Positions 35,201 through 49,800 are shown, counted from the stretch's first letter. The stretch is DNA of 64,000 bases from Malurus cyaneus samueli (GCA_009741485.1 CM019216.1:59006459-59070458); one strand, 5' to 3'. The notes: generated from the sequence alone by a model not told the origin. Translations and numbers: made by a program.

Positions 35201-38200
35201 ACCAAAGGTTTCCTGTGCCAAGAAAACTCTGAAACTCTGCAAATAGAGATGGATGGTTGGGTTGGTCTTATTTAGTAAGATAATTCAAAGCTTCAACCTC
35301 TGATCCAGGGGCAAATTCTGTCCACTTCAAATTTCAGAAACAGCATGCAAATAATCTTTTTTGGTTTCTATGGCTGAAAAGTTGAGGCATTTTGGATTTG
35401 ATATTTACATTGTACATTTATGTTACAATTTTGTCCATAAAAACGCTGCTGTCCAAATAACTGATTACTGGATAGATGGATAATTTTAAATTGTCTATGT
35501 ACTTTATTTGAATGCTTAGGCATGATTTTCAGTAATATGTTGGTTTGTATTACTAGAAATTTCAACTGTTGGCACAGCCAAAATCATGCATTTGGGAACA
35601 ACTGGGAATTGCTAATAATATTGTCTTCCTTTTTTTCTTCTTTGATTTTGATTGCCCACTCTACCTGTATTTGTAGATTGGCAAGATCCAAACAAGCTTT
35701 TATTTTGTCCCTACTGTCAGTCCCTGGGAAAGGGGAAAAATGGAAGATATAGTCATTAAAATAACAACTTTATTTGAAAAACCACCATGTTTTAATCTCA
35801 TACCTAAGGTGAGTTATTGACTTATCCAGGCCAAATTTATCTGAACCTTGGAGAGTATCTGGGATCTGCAGTATCTTTGATGCATATCCAATGCGTTCTG
35901 TGGTTTAGGTGCATTTCAGACCTTCCTTGCCTCAGGCCATGCAAGATGGCTTTTGTCACAAGGTTCTCGTGCACATCCTAGCACAGATGGCACACAATCC
36001 TTCACAAACCAACAAATATGAGACAGTCTCAGATATTTAATTGTTTTCCTTTGCAGTGTGCTGGTATTGTTCCTCTCTGTCCTTTCATTTTCCAAGTCCT
36101 GTACTTTTTCTTCTGTACTCCAAGCTGCTTATACTCACAAAGATTAAAATGCACTTGCTTTAGCCTTTTTTCCCAGCCAAAGTGCAATAGAAAAAGAGCT
36201 ACCTTCACACATGCAAAACAAATTTCCTATCTTCTACTTGCACTGAAGATAAAGGTGAAGTCAGTGAGATGGGACAAGAGGAGCTCCTAAGTCATTACAA
36301 TTCCGTTCTAAAGAAACATTAAAAAGTTTAAAAATTATTTCTATTATTAGTGGAAAAAAGATACTACTGATAATGACACATGATTTTGATCTCTGTATAA
36401 GCTCAGTTGCTATGTCTACTAGGATGGTCAATAAAATATACATAAAATATTCTTCTATGTCCAGGAATAGCTGATCTGCTGTGGGAATTCACCTTTTCTT
36501 CAAGGAACATTTCCCCTTTACATGTCTCATCCCACCCTTCTGTGTTCTTTGAGATACTGCTGTTCCCACGTGCTTCTGGCTTCCATGCTGAGTTATCTGA
36601 CAGCAAGGGTTGGGGCCGCTTGCAGTTATCGAGGAATCACTGACACAGGGAGGATGCTCTGTTTATCCACAGGCACCTCATGACTTTAAACCATCACTCA
36701 CACTGTGGGGTTTGGAGAGCTCTTTTAGCCTGGCAATGGCTTTGATGAACAAATCCCAAGTCTGGGTATGGCAGAACATGAAATGGCAAAATTTAGTTGT
36801 AGACCAGATTGTAACAGTCAGGCAGTCAGATGTTGACAGGAATTGAATGCTGAGATGGCTAGACAACTTCTGTAAAATAAAAAACTAGTTTTAGAAATAA
36901 TTTCCCCAAAGTCTGAAAAATGTAACCAGTAAAAAGTAACCTGAGCAGAAAGTAAATCGATGAGATGTCTCTGGCTATTTCAGCAGGTGATGCAGGATTC
37001 AGCCCTACTCTGTTTAAATGGGTCACTATCATAATGGTGTCTCTAGTGACAGAGGAAAGATTTAATCAATGCTAATCTATGATTTAAAACAAACAGAAAA
37101 AGATGTTAAAACTAGGGATTAAGAGAGGTTGTTTTAAAAACCTCAATATATGCTTTGGGGAATGAGGAAAGGTTTCTGGCCACTTTGCAACAGTATAAAC
37201 TGGGATTTACCCCTGCACACCTTGATTGCTGGCAATAGGCTGGTAGATACACTTATATTATAATAAACACTTATATTCAAACCTTGTTTTGATGCTATAG
37301 CTATCAGGGTTTTATGTGTCTATTTGTGATGTTGGTGACCTTCCTGTGCTCTTCTAGGTCATGTAACTTACCCTACAGGTGTTTCTTATAACAAGTCTAT
37401 AAAAGAAACCTTACAGATTTTATGGTATTGCTGTAATTCAAATGTTAGACAGTTCAGTAAAGATGTTCTAAAAGAAAGGAATTACTAAGCAAGTTTATCT
37501 ACACAGAATCATCATCTCTAGACTCACACCAGTATTTTTTTAAACCTTGTGAGGGAATTAATCTCACAGACTATTAGTAAGGTTTGCCCTATAGAACATG
37601 CAGTTACTTGTCCATAGGTTGCATGGTTATCTGGTCATTTCCCCCTGAGTGTCATAAAACTATCAAAATTATACATTTTGCAGACATAGAAGCTTACAGA
37701 TCTCTGTTCTGCTGAATGTATCAGATGCTGTTTCATTCATATCTAACATCTTTCTAAACTTCATGGGCTTGCTCAGAAGTGTAGAAAAAGAAATGCTTTC
37801 ATGCTGTGTGACCAGCTACAAATGCTGCAACTGCGCTGGCCCCAGAAACCACATGGAATGTTGCAATGTTCAGGACTAGTGTCACAATACCTGTAAGCCA
37901 TGAATTTTAATGCATTTCAATATCCCTAAGTCAATCAGGAAATTCTGACAGATAAATTGCAAAACTGATTAGCAGAAAATATGAAAAGGACAGTGACAGT
38001 AGGAAGGGAAGTATAGACATGTGGATTGTTTTTCAATTCCTTCTTCCAGTTATTTCTGAAGAAGCTATAACCCCCTTTACCTTCTGCTCTTGGTATGGGT
38101 TGAATTATTTAGAATCACATCAGATTTTCCTTGTTTGCCTTTCAATCTCATATACTACCCTTTTTTGATTCAATCTATGATGATTCACTGTTTTCAAATA

Positions 38201-39428
38201 TAACCCATTCTCAGATATCACTCTGCCTATTTGAGAAGGCTGGTCCTTGAAAATAAACCTTCAATATGCTAAAGGGGAATCAGAGTCTGGACATGTGGGG
38301 GCTGAAGGAGCAGGTTGGGGAAGGGTAGGGTGCAGTGAGGTAGAAAATTACTCAAGGAAAGGAGACGTTCTGGGGAGTCAAAGAAATGCAAAAGGAAGAG
38401 AAGGTTTTCCAGGACAAATCAAGCTGTCTTATCCCTTATCCATTTAACAAAAGCATAACTATTAAAACATGGGGGAGCTTCTTTTAGCAGATGACCAGGG
38501 TTACATGCACAAAAAATATAAAAACTTCTGATTGCTACACAGACAGTTTATCCTTCTCCCCTTTTCTTACCTATTTTGTGGCCTTGCAAGCAGACACTGC
38601 TCTGAAGAAACTGTCTCCACTGACATGGATGTGGCTGGGTGGTAAGTGGGACGATCTGTATGGATCTCATTGCAGGGATGAAGCTTACATGCTTAATCTA
38701 TTACAGCAGAATAAAGGAAAAGGATGTAGTTGTGCAAGGAATGCATCTGGCATGAGACTCTGAACAGAGGGATCCATCTCCTATCATCTCCTTGGAACAC
38801 ACAAGTTTGAAGTCCTTTTGTAATGTAGCAACAAATTCATTCTCTCAGTTCTTGGCATGAAAATGAATTCATCATCCTCTCTTTATCGTCTCTTTAATCT
38901 AACTTATTTTGGGGGTAATCTGGGTCAGCAAGGCTGGGTTTCTACATTTGAGCTAGTTACCTGAGTTCTTTTTAGAAGAACCTTAGTTCTTTAGGAGGAA
39001 GAAACAAACTTTCAAGCAAAGCAGTTTTCTTCTTAACTTAAATGAGATAACTAAACCAGGCTATGCCATTAATACCCAAAAGCAGCTATTTTTCTATATT
39101 ACTATTAAGGTAATCTAAGGTGACTATCTCGAGAATAGACAACTGTACAGTGTGCATTTCTGCTTGATCACATTAATCCCACTCCCCCCGTATTTGTCTG
39201 TGGCTCTGGTGAATGAACTACAAAACAGACCTCAAAACTTGAGAGTAAAAAGAAGCTTACAAACAAAAAATTTACAAAATGAATAAACAATCTCTCCTGA
39301 GTATTTCAAATGTCTGACTATATCTTCTAGGCTTTATTAAAAGAAAAGGTTGTATGAAGTCATGGGCCTTTTTTTCAGTCAATACAAGGTCCCAACATCC
39401 CTAGACACTGTTCTGCTTCTGTAGAAAT
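32226..39428. other. Unassigned AT-rich non-coding DNA
   Basis: About 7.2 kb shows no confident gene or repeat. It includes a signal-peptide-like frame at 32579 and a short G-rich patch at 38285-38340. Reading frames near 33988-34347 and 34851-35156 are unconvincing. Confidence 0.55.
32579..32645 (+). CDS. Possible signal-peptide first coding exon (speculative)
   Basis: An ATG in a strong start context (AGGATGG, with A at -3 and G at +4) opens a frame reading MEIAVHT, then PLFCLLLLGTI, then SAVN. This has a short N-region, a leucine-rich core and small residues near the end, as in a secretory signal peptide. A donor-like site AACT|GTGAGA follows at 32646, with good +1 to +6 bases but a poor -1 base. 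It would leave the exon in phase 1, the usual phase after signal-peptide exons. No downstream exon or promoter was identified, and such frames can arise by chance. Unspliced, the frame stops at 32692. Confidence 0.15.
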
Positions 39429-39545
39429 GCAGAATCACAGGACTGCAGCACAATACAGGTCTCTAGTCAAACTTTCTGCTCAAAACAACAACTATAAGTT
39501 TAGACCATGCTGCTGAATCATTAATCACAAAGACCAAGATTATTT
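39429..39545 (-). mobile_element. Decayed CR1 LINE 3' fragment, reverse orientation
   Basis: It starts with CAGAATCACAGGACTGC. It continues with a GGTCTCTAGTCAAACTTTCTG block, a GCTCAAAACAACAACTATAA block and a GACCATGCTGCTGAA block. These follow the order of a reverse-oriented CR1 tail (AGAATCACAGAAT, CTCTAGTCCAACC, CTGCTCAAAGCAGG, AGACCAGGTTGCT). It is far more diverged than the other copies, so it is probably old. Boundaries are approximate. Confidence 0.55.
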
Positions 39546-42500
39546 AATTAAATTCCTACAACCTTCTTTACACTTCATGAGAAATAGTCTGGTATCTTAA
39601 AAACAGATAGTTACACATCTGGAATTCACAATATTTATATTATGAATCTTGGAAATGTAAGATCAAGGTTTTCTTCCACAATCATGAAAAATTGATTTGA
39701 TTTTTCCATTTGAGTTTTTATTGGAAATCATAGGATACCTGAAGTTTTCAAAGAATCCCCTTACAGGGTAAGTCTGAGGTAAGAGCACTGAAAATGTTAT
39801 CTCATCAATACCACTACAATTACATCCAACCTGGGAGAGTCATTTTGAGAAAATGATTTTTAATTGGTCAAGTTTTCTCTTGGGCATTTTTATGTTCCTT
39901 ATTCATGCTTCATACTCAGCTATGTTTATTCTTTCACAAAACCTCTGGTGACGCAGTCATATTAACCACACACATAAACTATAATGGAAAAACACTAAAC
40001 AACTTGTCCACAGGCTTGAATAGGAAAAACACTCTAAGCAAATCTTCAATATATTTCCATTCTTCCTTAACTGAAATTTCAGTCCTTCCTCTATGCCCAT
40101 GGTTTGGGTGTCTTTGGAAGACATAAACAGGAGATAACATTGACATGTGTCTAGGACCTCTCTGGGAGAACTCATTATAACCCCTCTAGGGCTCAGATTG
40201 TCCCCTAGTGTTGCAGTGCTGTGACACTGGTCACTAAATGTTGCAAAGGATGCACCACACCTGACTTCAAGATCCTGAGTCGGAAACCACAGAATGGCAG
40301 AGAGAACCATGGGGCAAATACCACTGGGAGTTTGCCCTTGTTAAAGTGTCCCCCAAGAAGCTGCCAGGAGATGGGAGCCTGGGACCAGCTGGCCTTTGAG
40401 CCAAGCTGATATCAATTCTGTGCCTCCATGCTCACCCTTCAGATACCTCTTAATGTCCTTCCTTTGGCACTGCCTTTTTTTTTTAGAAAACTGGCTTCAT
40501 ATTGCATGGCTGCTCTAAGTAATCAAAATGAGGGACAATTTGTGGCAAAAAAAAAAAAAATAATTCCTCTGGGAATTCAGTTGGAGTTTAATATCAGTGT
40601 AATACTTTGTCTTAAAACAAAAGACTCCTTAGCTTGAATGTTACAGATCCTCCTCTTCACAACTCCCCCTCACAGAGGGATTCCAGTTTGATGGCTATGA
40701 GATTGCTATGTATATTGACATTGATTTTCAGAAAAACCTGTTGTCTGCTGCTTCATCTAATAAAGACAAGAGATTCAGCAACTCTTCACATCAAAACATG
40801 CAGCCTGATATTTCTTATGAGTCACGAGTCAACAAATTATGTAGCTTGCTTTCTCTTAAGCACGTAATTTGATCTCCAAGCATGAGCAACAGTTTTTGTA
40901 TTTCAATCAGTAAACAATTCCTCTTTAAAAACATTCCAGCTAATGTTTATTTGTACAATCTGTCCTTCAGCAGAGCCTTAGTTTGATGAAGCAAAAGATG
41001 TAACTCTAATAGGAAAGTGTCTAAAAACTGACAAAACATTACATTTGATCATGTGTGATGAATGCACCGAGTGTATGTAGTTTGAAAAGCTGATAGAGCG
41101 TCTCATTGAAATCACTGTGTCTTAAACATGGTTTCTTTCTGAACTAACCATCGCTCTCACTGCAGTATAAATTTTCCTTTTTAAATTACAGGGATCAGAT
41201 TTCCAACAAAAACCATGAGTAATGCATAGTTTGAATGAAAGAAAAATAAAATATTTTTCTTCAGTCTTAAGATAAAAGTGATTATTGTGGATACCTCTTT
41301 CCTTTGGGAAGAGTGCAGTGAGGTCCTTTATTTCATTAGAGATGTCAAACATGAAATCAATATCAGTGCTGAGACCTTGACTGGTGGCCAGGGTGGGTGG
41401 GCACTGCTAAAGTAAGCAAACGTGATGTTCTTTCTTGATTAGAACAATTTTGTTGCAATGAAGCAAGCTACAAAAGTTAAAAAAAAAAATAAAAAACCCC
41501 ACAAAAATCAACAAAAAAAAAAAAACACCTGGAAGATCAAAATGTAACTGGAAGCTTGTCTGCAGTTTTACAACCTCAAAGGTAACAACTAGAGTGACAG
41601 ACAGCTTTGCACATCCTTTTTTCAGACAAGAAAAAACAAGAGGTTCTTACTCTTCCAGTGGACTAACACCATCTATTGCACAACACTGAAGATTATTATT
41701 ATAAAAAGATATTTAAATTTATGTGGTAAGTATTTTTTTTTAATTCGCAGAACTGCACATCACTTTGCAGAGTTCATCCAAACCAAGGATATATGCTACT
41801 GTAGTAGCATTTTAGATGCTGCAGCAAAAAGCACCTAAGGATTGCACTGGTCAGCAAGGTATCTCAAAGCAAACTATTTCAAAGTATCATGTTCTCCTGC
41901 AGATCTAGTTCCTGTAGTATAAATCATTGTATATCCCTGGAGTTTTATAAAGGTTAAAAGAAGGAGAAGTGTTCCCATCTCCATCTTCCACACTGTGAAA
42001 ATACATTTTTTGCAAACAGTGCTATTTTTTTCTCCCATGTCACGGCCATCTCCTTTAACTGAATAGAAGTTCTTGTGCAAACATGACAGAAATGCTTATT
42101 TTAGCAGTTTGGGGTTGGGGGAAGGGGTTTAATTTTATCTCCTTGCTCATGACGTTGTGTATTATTATGGCAGCTATTCCCTGTGATGGAACAGCAGTAG
42201 ATTTAATGCATCTGTATCTCGTTCTGGATGTCCACAGCACAGTTCATTACCAATTCCCTGATATATCACAGCTACTTTAATGCCACAACCTCGCAGACAA
42301 ATCACTGGTATGACCATAGACCTTATGGATACAGCTGTGCCATTTTGACAAGACCCTAAATCACCAACTAGATTCTGATACACAGTGACAGATAATCCGT
42401 CCACTAAAAAGTCCCTTTATACTCAATTGGACAACTTGTGAAAAAAACCCAATACCCAGACCCCAAATTTATTGGACAGCTACCTAGCCTTTTTTTTCCC

Positions 42501-44416
42501 ACGTTCTGGCCCCATCTTTATGTCTCTTCTTATCTCTAATACTGATCTGTTTTGCTTTTAAAGTGATCTTTCTCCCATGGTCATGGCACCTCAAGATAAT
42601 GATGTTTTCCAACTGGTCACTAAGGATAGGTTTTCAAAGCTTTATAATTCCTTAGGTCAAACCCCTGTTTGAGATCTATCTGGACCCTCAAGCCAACCAC
42701 AGGAACTGCAAGGAAATTTCTTCTGTCAGTTGCAAAAGACAAAACAAGGATTTTACAGCTGGTAGCAAGATGGATTCTAATCTGCTTTAGACCTGTACTG
42801 ATTCTTTAAAAACAGAAATAATAATTATGTCGAGAAAGTTTGCAATATACAGAGACTAATCAAGTGGATGCGAATGTAGCTCAAATATACAGTAAGTCCA
42901 TAAATAAGTGATCAAGGAAGAAGAGATACTTTGCCTTTCATCTCTAAATTGTTGTTTCAAATCCAGACTCAGTGTCTAAAACGTTAATTTGAGCTCTGAC
43001 ATCTATTCTGCGGTCAATGTGAAGTGAATTCCTGGTCTCTGGCCAGTTTCTAATGGACAGGTGGCAACAACCCAAGAAAAGATGACAACCACGATTGGCA
43101 CCCTGGTGCAAAGTCATAGCAGTGGGACAAAGACTGAACTGGTCAAAAGACAAAGTGATCTCCTCACCCCCTCCAGACAGCTCAGCTAAAGCAGGCCCGA
43201 AACAAATGCACAAAGTACTGGGGGAGAAGATTTTATTATGATTGCTCTGCCATCTTTTTCCTTCGTGAATAAAATAGGAGATTCTTTTTTCCAAGGCTGT
43301 CAATCTCATACCTTTCACACTCTGAGAAACAGAGAGAAATGGCACTCTGTCCCCCGTTACCAGGTGTCCCTGCTGTGACAGTGAGTGTTGCCAGTCATAT
43401 GCTTCAGCTCTAGATCAAAACAAGGTGGCAGAGCAAACTGTATTTAAGCTTTGATCCTCAGCTCCACTCTGTCCCACAGCTTTTCCTTGGAAAAAGAAAA
43501 AAATGAAAAGGTTTTTTTGGTTTTGCTAGCAACAAATGTTTTCACTTGTCAAAAGAACTTATTAAAAAGGTATTCTACCCCAACATCAGATATTTCTGTA
43601 ACGTGACCCTCCTCCCAGAGCACCAGTTGTAAAAGGTATTTGAGAATGCATTTTTATTCCAGATTTCAGTATTGCATTTTCTTTCCTCTTCTCTTTTAGA
43701 GCAACTACTGAAAAAAAATCATAACAAGGAAAAAGGAACTGATAAATCTGTCTAGCTAGTATAAGGAAACAAAATGACTGCTGTGCAGTGTCACAGCTGG
43801 TAATGCCTCAGATTCGACTGAAACAGCATTGAAAAATAGACAAACAGGAATCTTTCATGTCTGACTTCATAGGTCACCCACCCCATGCTATGTGTTCTTT
43901 CTGTGAATCTCTCAGCTAAGTACTTCCAGCTAAAGTAGCTCAAATACACAGAATGAGAAAAATCAACAAAGAGCAAGACACAATGAACAGTCTAGAAACA
44001 CCACTTAGCTAGTGCATTGTATATGGGCAGCAATGGATTAATAGCAACATGGCAAGCAACTCATTCCAAATTGAGAGTTTGTCTTATGACCAGAGTACAT
44101 TTCAGATTTATCATTCTCATTTCAAATGTGCGTATACGTGGTTGGAGCATAGTTGGTGTTCATTTGAGCTAAAAAAATCTCCAGACTCTGCACTTGCAGG
44201 AAAATGTGACTTTAAAGTGTCTTAATAGCAACTAGATGCCATGAATAGGTACAAGACATTGGAAGTGATATTCAATGAAAGGAACCGTCTCGAGAATTTA
44301 TTCTAAAATGTTGGGACTTTAAAGATTTTCTTCATTAACTGAGGACTCCTTTTTAAAAAAAAAACATTTGACAACAAAAAAAAGTTATTTCAAGTTGACT
44401 AAGAGATTCAGAAAAA

Positions 44417-44441
44417 AAATCATATCCAAAGGATATGATTT
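44417..44441. repeat. Perfect 11-bp inverted repeat with a 3-bp loop
   Basis: AAATCATATCC, then AAA, then GGATATGATTT. It is too short and isolated to call a transposon end. Confidence 0.9.
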
Positions 44442-45127
44442 CAAATTAATTTTTCATTGTCTGATCAGTTACATTCTTGATAGATTTCTAATATTTTGTA
44501 TTTACCTGATATCTGTTCTCTTTATGGTTTAAGAAAACACTGTAAATTGCCAGTCTATAACTTCACAGCAAGGATCAAGAAAAGACAATGGTGTAAAAAG
44601 TCCCCAGATTGGATTCTTGTTTACACTGCAAATCTAAATAACTCCTGGACTTCAGGGAACTTACCTACCCATGATAATAGCAGAAAAACTTTCAGGATTT
44701 AGGCTACCAATTCTATTTGTTACAGTTGAGAGACTGACCCAAGCACATGGGATTTAAAACACAGTGTCATTTTGGCAAAGCAGTGAAGAGCTCAGAAAAG
44801 TTCCTTCAGATTGGTGGGTTCTGTTTGGTTTTTTTTAATAAACTTACTTTCATTGCATCTGGTCATGTCTTTCTCAGATGAACTGAACAAAAACGTTTGC
44901 TGATTTACTGTGGACTGGTTTATCTTGCTTGTTTTTCCATGTCCAATTATAGGCTGTTCAGCCTCTGGCTCATTTGTACAGGACAAGTACAACATTCTTA
45001 GGTAACAATGTTTCTTAATATTTTTTTGCTCAGAAGCTTATACAGAAATCAATCGTTCTCTGCTTTCCTTCTCACAGGTTATATTTTTTTTTTGCCAAGT
45101 TTTAAAAGGAAAAATGCTTGCTTGATC

Positions 45128-45169
45128 ATGGCTCATGTCTGCTCAACCATGGCTCATGTCTGCTCAACC
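45128..45169. repeat. Perfect 21-bp tandem duplication
   Basis: Two identical copies of ATGGCTCATGTCTGCTCAAC plus C lie head to tail. Identity of both copies indicates a recent duplication. It falls in a short chance frame. Confidence 0.97.
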
Positions 45170-46785
45170 CCATCTAATAACTTTTTGAGTCTATCAAATC
45201 TAAAGGAGAGGTTGAAATCTCTAAGATAAGTTATTATGAGAATTGTGAGGAAAAGTCAGAAACAAGGTGGAGGAAAGTCCAGGATTACTGCCCCACTTAA
45301 AGACAAGCAGACAGACCCACACAGCAGCAGAGAGTGAGCTGTCCTGGGAGCACCAGGTTATCCATCACAAATACTGTTTGCTCTGGGGAGTACCACAGGT
45401 AAAAGAACAGTAATTGTAAAATTTGCAGTTTGTGTTTAAAGAATGAGGGCATGAATTTCATAGGAAACTGGGTTCCATTAGTTACTCTCTTCCTCTTCAG
45501 AATCGACACATTTTACAGTTTTAAATCTTTGTAAACATATGTTGCCCAGAACCATAACCTTCTGTCACACTTGAGAAATCAAAACTCTTCTCCCTGCTTT
45601 TATGAGCAATCTTCTCTTTACAGCACCAGCACTCCAACTTCATTTCTGTACAATTTCTGTAAACAACCTCATCATAAAAGAACTTTTCTTTATTAAATAG
45701 TGAATATTTCAGTGCCTTTTTGTTCACACTGTTGGCCTATTTTACAAACACAACTCAGGTAATCCTACCTTTTCGGTTCCACATCAGTGCTGATTTGCAA
45801 CTGAGAACACTATTTTTCAAAAGCAAAGATCAGATATTCTCAAAACATTCTAGACTTTATTTGTGAGTCCCTCTCTCCAAAGATCTGAGTGAAGTATTTG
45901 TATTACAAAGAAAAAGATATCAAGCCTTCCTTTTTGTTGAGACATACCTAGAATTCATTTTATTTCTTTTTAAGTATCCAGTGATACACTGGAAGACACA
46001 GCACTGCTTGTGTGCCACAGCTCCAGGTGTGAATCTCTCTGCTTCCTCTCACAGCTATTGCTTGCTGTTAGAAATTTTTGAGTAATTTTCCAGTCCTTCT
46101 CTATCTTGAGCCTTGGAAACTTAAATAAACTCAGGATGGCAATTGATTGCCTTAGGTGAGTCTACTGATTTGTGGGGAACCCGTCCCCTAAAGGGCCCTT
46201 TCTTCTCTTCTTGGTAACTTTATTCCTGTTGATATTGTCCCTGCATTTGACCTATATAACTTCCTAGAGGAAGAATTAAAACTCACATATCTCAGCCACT
46301 CTAAGTTGATATAAATATAGATTATAAAACTCTCAAGCAATAGCCATAAATTATTACCAAACATTTCAATTTTATTAAACCAGATCAGAAATTGCATGCT
46401 GTGCCATTTGGCAATGTTGAAAATCTTTACTGTAACTCAAGCACAGTTGTCAACTGATGCAATTTCTGATACATGAAGTGGTTTCACATTATGGGAATAA
46501 ATCCATTTTACCCACTCGTCTCTCTGAAATCGCACACACAAGCAAAACAATTTTTTATGGCTCAATTTAGTTATTTTCTCTACTAGTCTATACTACTAAA
46601 ATCTAGGAATGGATTTAGAAGGGACAATATATTTTTGTTGTGCAGAAATGTGACAATTTTGCCTCTTATTAAGGGCTGGAACTTTGTATTTCAGAATATA
46701 GAAGATGTAGGAATTAGTGTTATCCTTATGGTTGACCATATGTGAGTTTTCTTTTATATCTATCTATAACTAAATATATCATATC

Positions 46786-46801
46786 AGCAATATATATTGC
46801 T
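46786..46801. repeat. 16-bp perfect palindrome
   Basis: AGCAATATATATTGCT is self-complementary. It lies in AT-rich sequence and is probably incidental. Confidence 0.85.
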
Positions 46802-49800
46802 CTTGTTTTGAGTTACAGCTACACACAAGAACATCTGTCATATTGACAATGTTGTTACAAAGATTTTAAAGATGATAAAGATCCAGACCAAAACAGAATT
46901 ATTTTGGAAATAGCTAGAGAGAGAATATAAAGAAACATGACATTAATTACAATGATTAATATGCTTCATGATTTTCCTCTTTCCTTTTGGGCAAAGATTC
47001 AGGAAGCTGATATTGGTGCCATGATCCTCTTGATAGCACAATGTATCTGTGGCAGGCACGCATTGCCTTTTCTGAGACTGAAGCTTTTAAATAAAACTTT
47101 AGTGAAAGATCTGCCCATTCAGACATAGCTAATTGCTCACTGGTTTGGAACTCAACCTGGGACTGGGAAGATTCTGTTCTCCATGCCCACCCTTGATTCT
47201 ACATCACCTACATTAGGATTACCCTGACCAGCAAAGGGGCCTTACCAAGAGGATTCCCAAAAAGCTCTCTTTGATAGAACACATGATCTAGCAACTCCCA
47301 TGCTGTGAATGTGGCTTGGATTCTGTGTGGCTAAGTTTGTACGTCTCCCTGAGTGGCTCAGCAGCCCAGAGGAGAGTAGCCTGCACAATCATTTTAAAGT
47401 AATATTTGTAACATTGTTTACATGATAAGCATGTACCTGTTATTTATGTATCTATATGTTAACTAGTGCTTTTGACAAATTAGTACATTTGACACATACT
47501 TGCAGAAAAAATACCAGCTCAATCTTTACATTGTTCATTTTGGAATATATTTATATTATGGGAAATGCTCCTCATTTGACTTTCCATTATAGGTTTTAGA
47601 AATTTTGTCATTAATAGGCTCACTAATACAGTAATGCAAGCTTATTGTTAAATGTGTTTCATCTTTTCATATTAATTCAGTATTGTACCATTTGTATTCT
47701 CTTTGGTGTACACTCCTTTTGATCTGCATCTTATCACAGTAATGATTTTATTACAAACAACATTGTATTATAAGACTTCAATATTCTGCTGGCATATTTA
47801 AATGCTAATAATTCAAAGTTGATCAAAACACATGCATATGACAAAAAGAAGGTCAATAAAAGAGCAGTCATAGTAGAGCGTTGGCAAAGCTATTAAAAAA
47901 AATATAAAACTCATTAATGACCATTATACTGGATACTTTCAGAAATGAATTATGACATGAGAAGCTAGAAGTAGATAGTTAATAAACTATTAGTGAATAA
48001 TTTGTGACTAAACATATTTTCCATCACAATTTATAGAAGAGCTAAGGAGATAGGCACTTTTTTGCCCTCATATTCCTTATGTTCATTCACCTATACCCCC
48101 TACATCATCTCTGTTCTTTTTATTCACAATGTGCTTGTATTAGTTTTGTTCTCTGAGGAGATGCCGTCCATAGTTTTAAGGCTGCTGCTCCTCATCTTCA
48201 GACATTTCCCCTCTTCCACATCTTTTCACTTCAAACAGACTCAGTTCTGGGTGCCTATTGCAGACATGCAGAATCCAGGAGTCAGAGGAGAATCTGAAGC
48301 TAGGCAAAAACAACTTTCTTTCAGCCCAAGTGTCTGCTGTTCTGGCATAGTTATTTTTAGAAATGAGATTTTTACTGATCACCTTATAACACCTCCATGA
48401 TAATATACCTTTTTTAAAATATCATATCAGGTAACTGCAAGCCAAAGGGATCATGCTTCAGTTGGGGCTGTTTATGTGTGGGCAGCTGAAGATTCTGAAA
48501 GTCTGTTTTATCCTGAGACTAAGCTTTAAAAATCTACTTTAATTTATTTCTTTAAATGTAGTCTCTATGCAGATTTTCAGGTACAGGTTTTGTAGAGAAG
48601 TCAACAATGCAGCATTAACCATTGTTCAAACTACACTGCACACAAAAACACTCTGGGGCTTTGGTAAGTAAATAATTGAAGAAACTGAAAAAATATAATT
48701 TCTTAAGGGAGTTAAAAGAGAGCTACAATATTTCCAGGGTCCAAACACAAATAAATGTTCCTGTTGGAAAACAATATGAGTATTTTAGCCATTATATTCC
48801 CATCTGCTCAGTTCAGAATTGCCTTCTCAAGGAGATGGGTCAGTGTTTAGAGGTAAAGGAAACAAAGGGTGACCATTTCAGCATTAAAGCTGTTCTTGCT
48901 AATGTCCCAGAGCAGTATCTTAAGAAGTTGGTGCTACTCTGACTAATGTCTGCTCAAGCCTCAACCTAGCTGTTGTACTGTCTCATACAAAACCTCTTAC
49001 CTGGATCTCATTTTAAATGCCTCACTGCATGTTTTGGGTTTTCTCTAAGGTAAGAATATTTGCCATCAGGCCTCTGGACCTGCAAGCTGATTTGTGCAGC
49101 CTGACCTTTCCATCTGCATGAAGCCTTTCTGAGTCCATCAGCATCTGTCTCTGCTGTCAGAGCCTGCCTTCACACAGCACCTTATGAGATCAGAACCATG
49201 GTCACACAGGACATAAGTAAAAATAAAGAAAAAAATCGATAAATCAAAAATCAGCAGCAGTTAGATGGATCCTGAGAAGCAGAGGCACTGTCTGCTCTGG
49301 TGTGTACTTTCCCATAGCCCTAACTAAAGTTTCAACCTGGGAACTGGGCAGTGCCTGTAAAAGATCACAGGATCTTTTCCTCTGCAAAATAAGAAATGGC
49401 CTTTGCTCAGTGGAAGGAAAAGAAAAGAGAAAAGGCAAGGCAAGACAATAAAAAAAAAAAAACCAAAACCTCAATAAACCAATTCTAAAATCTTCTCCGA
49501 GATGTCAGCAATCCAAATCAATCCAGGCCATTGAGACTGCAGGTAGGGAGGACTTGCCAGGATTTGGCCGTTCCCAAATATATTTTATTTTGACAACTCA
49601 CTTCCTTTATTCTTATTGCTTATTCAATTACCTCCGTTCTCATTTTAGTTTGAATGCATTTTCAGCTTAGCAGGATACTAGATGTTTCTTCTTGCACATT
49701 TTGTGCCTTTCCAAAGCTTTAATTGAACTCCCCATTTTGGGTACCACACAATTGCCAGGTTTCTTGCCTAGAACAAACACTTTAAAACTGTCCAATCAGG

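Noticed and set aside
42944..43345. 133-codon minus-strand frame
   Set aside because: No recognisable domain or compositional sign of coding, and no splice context.
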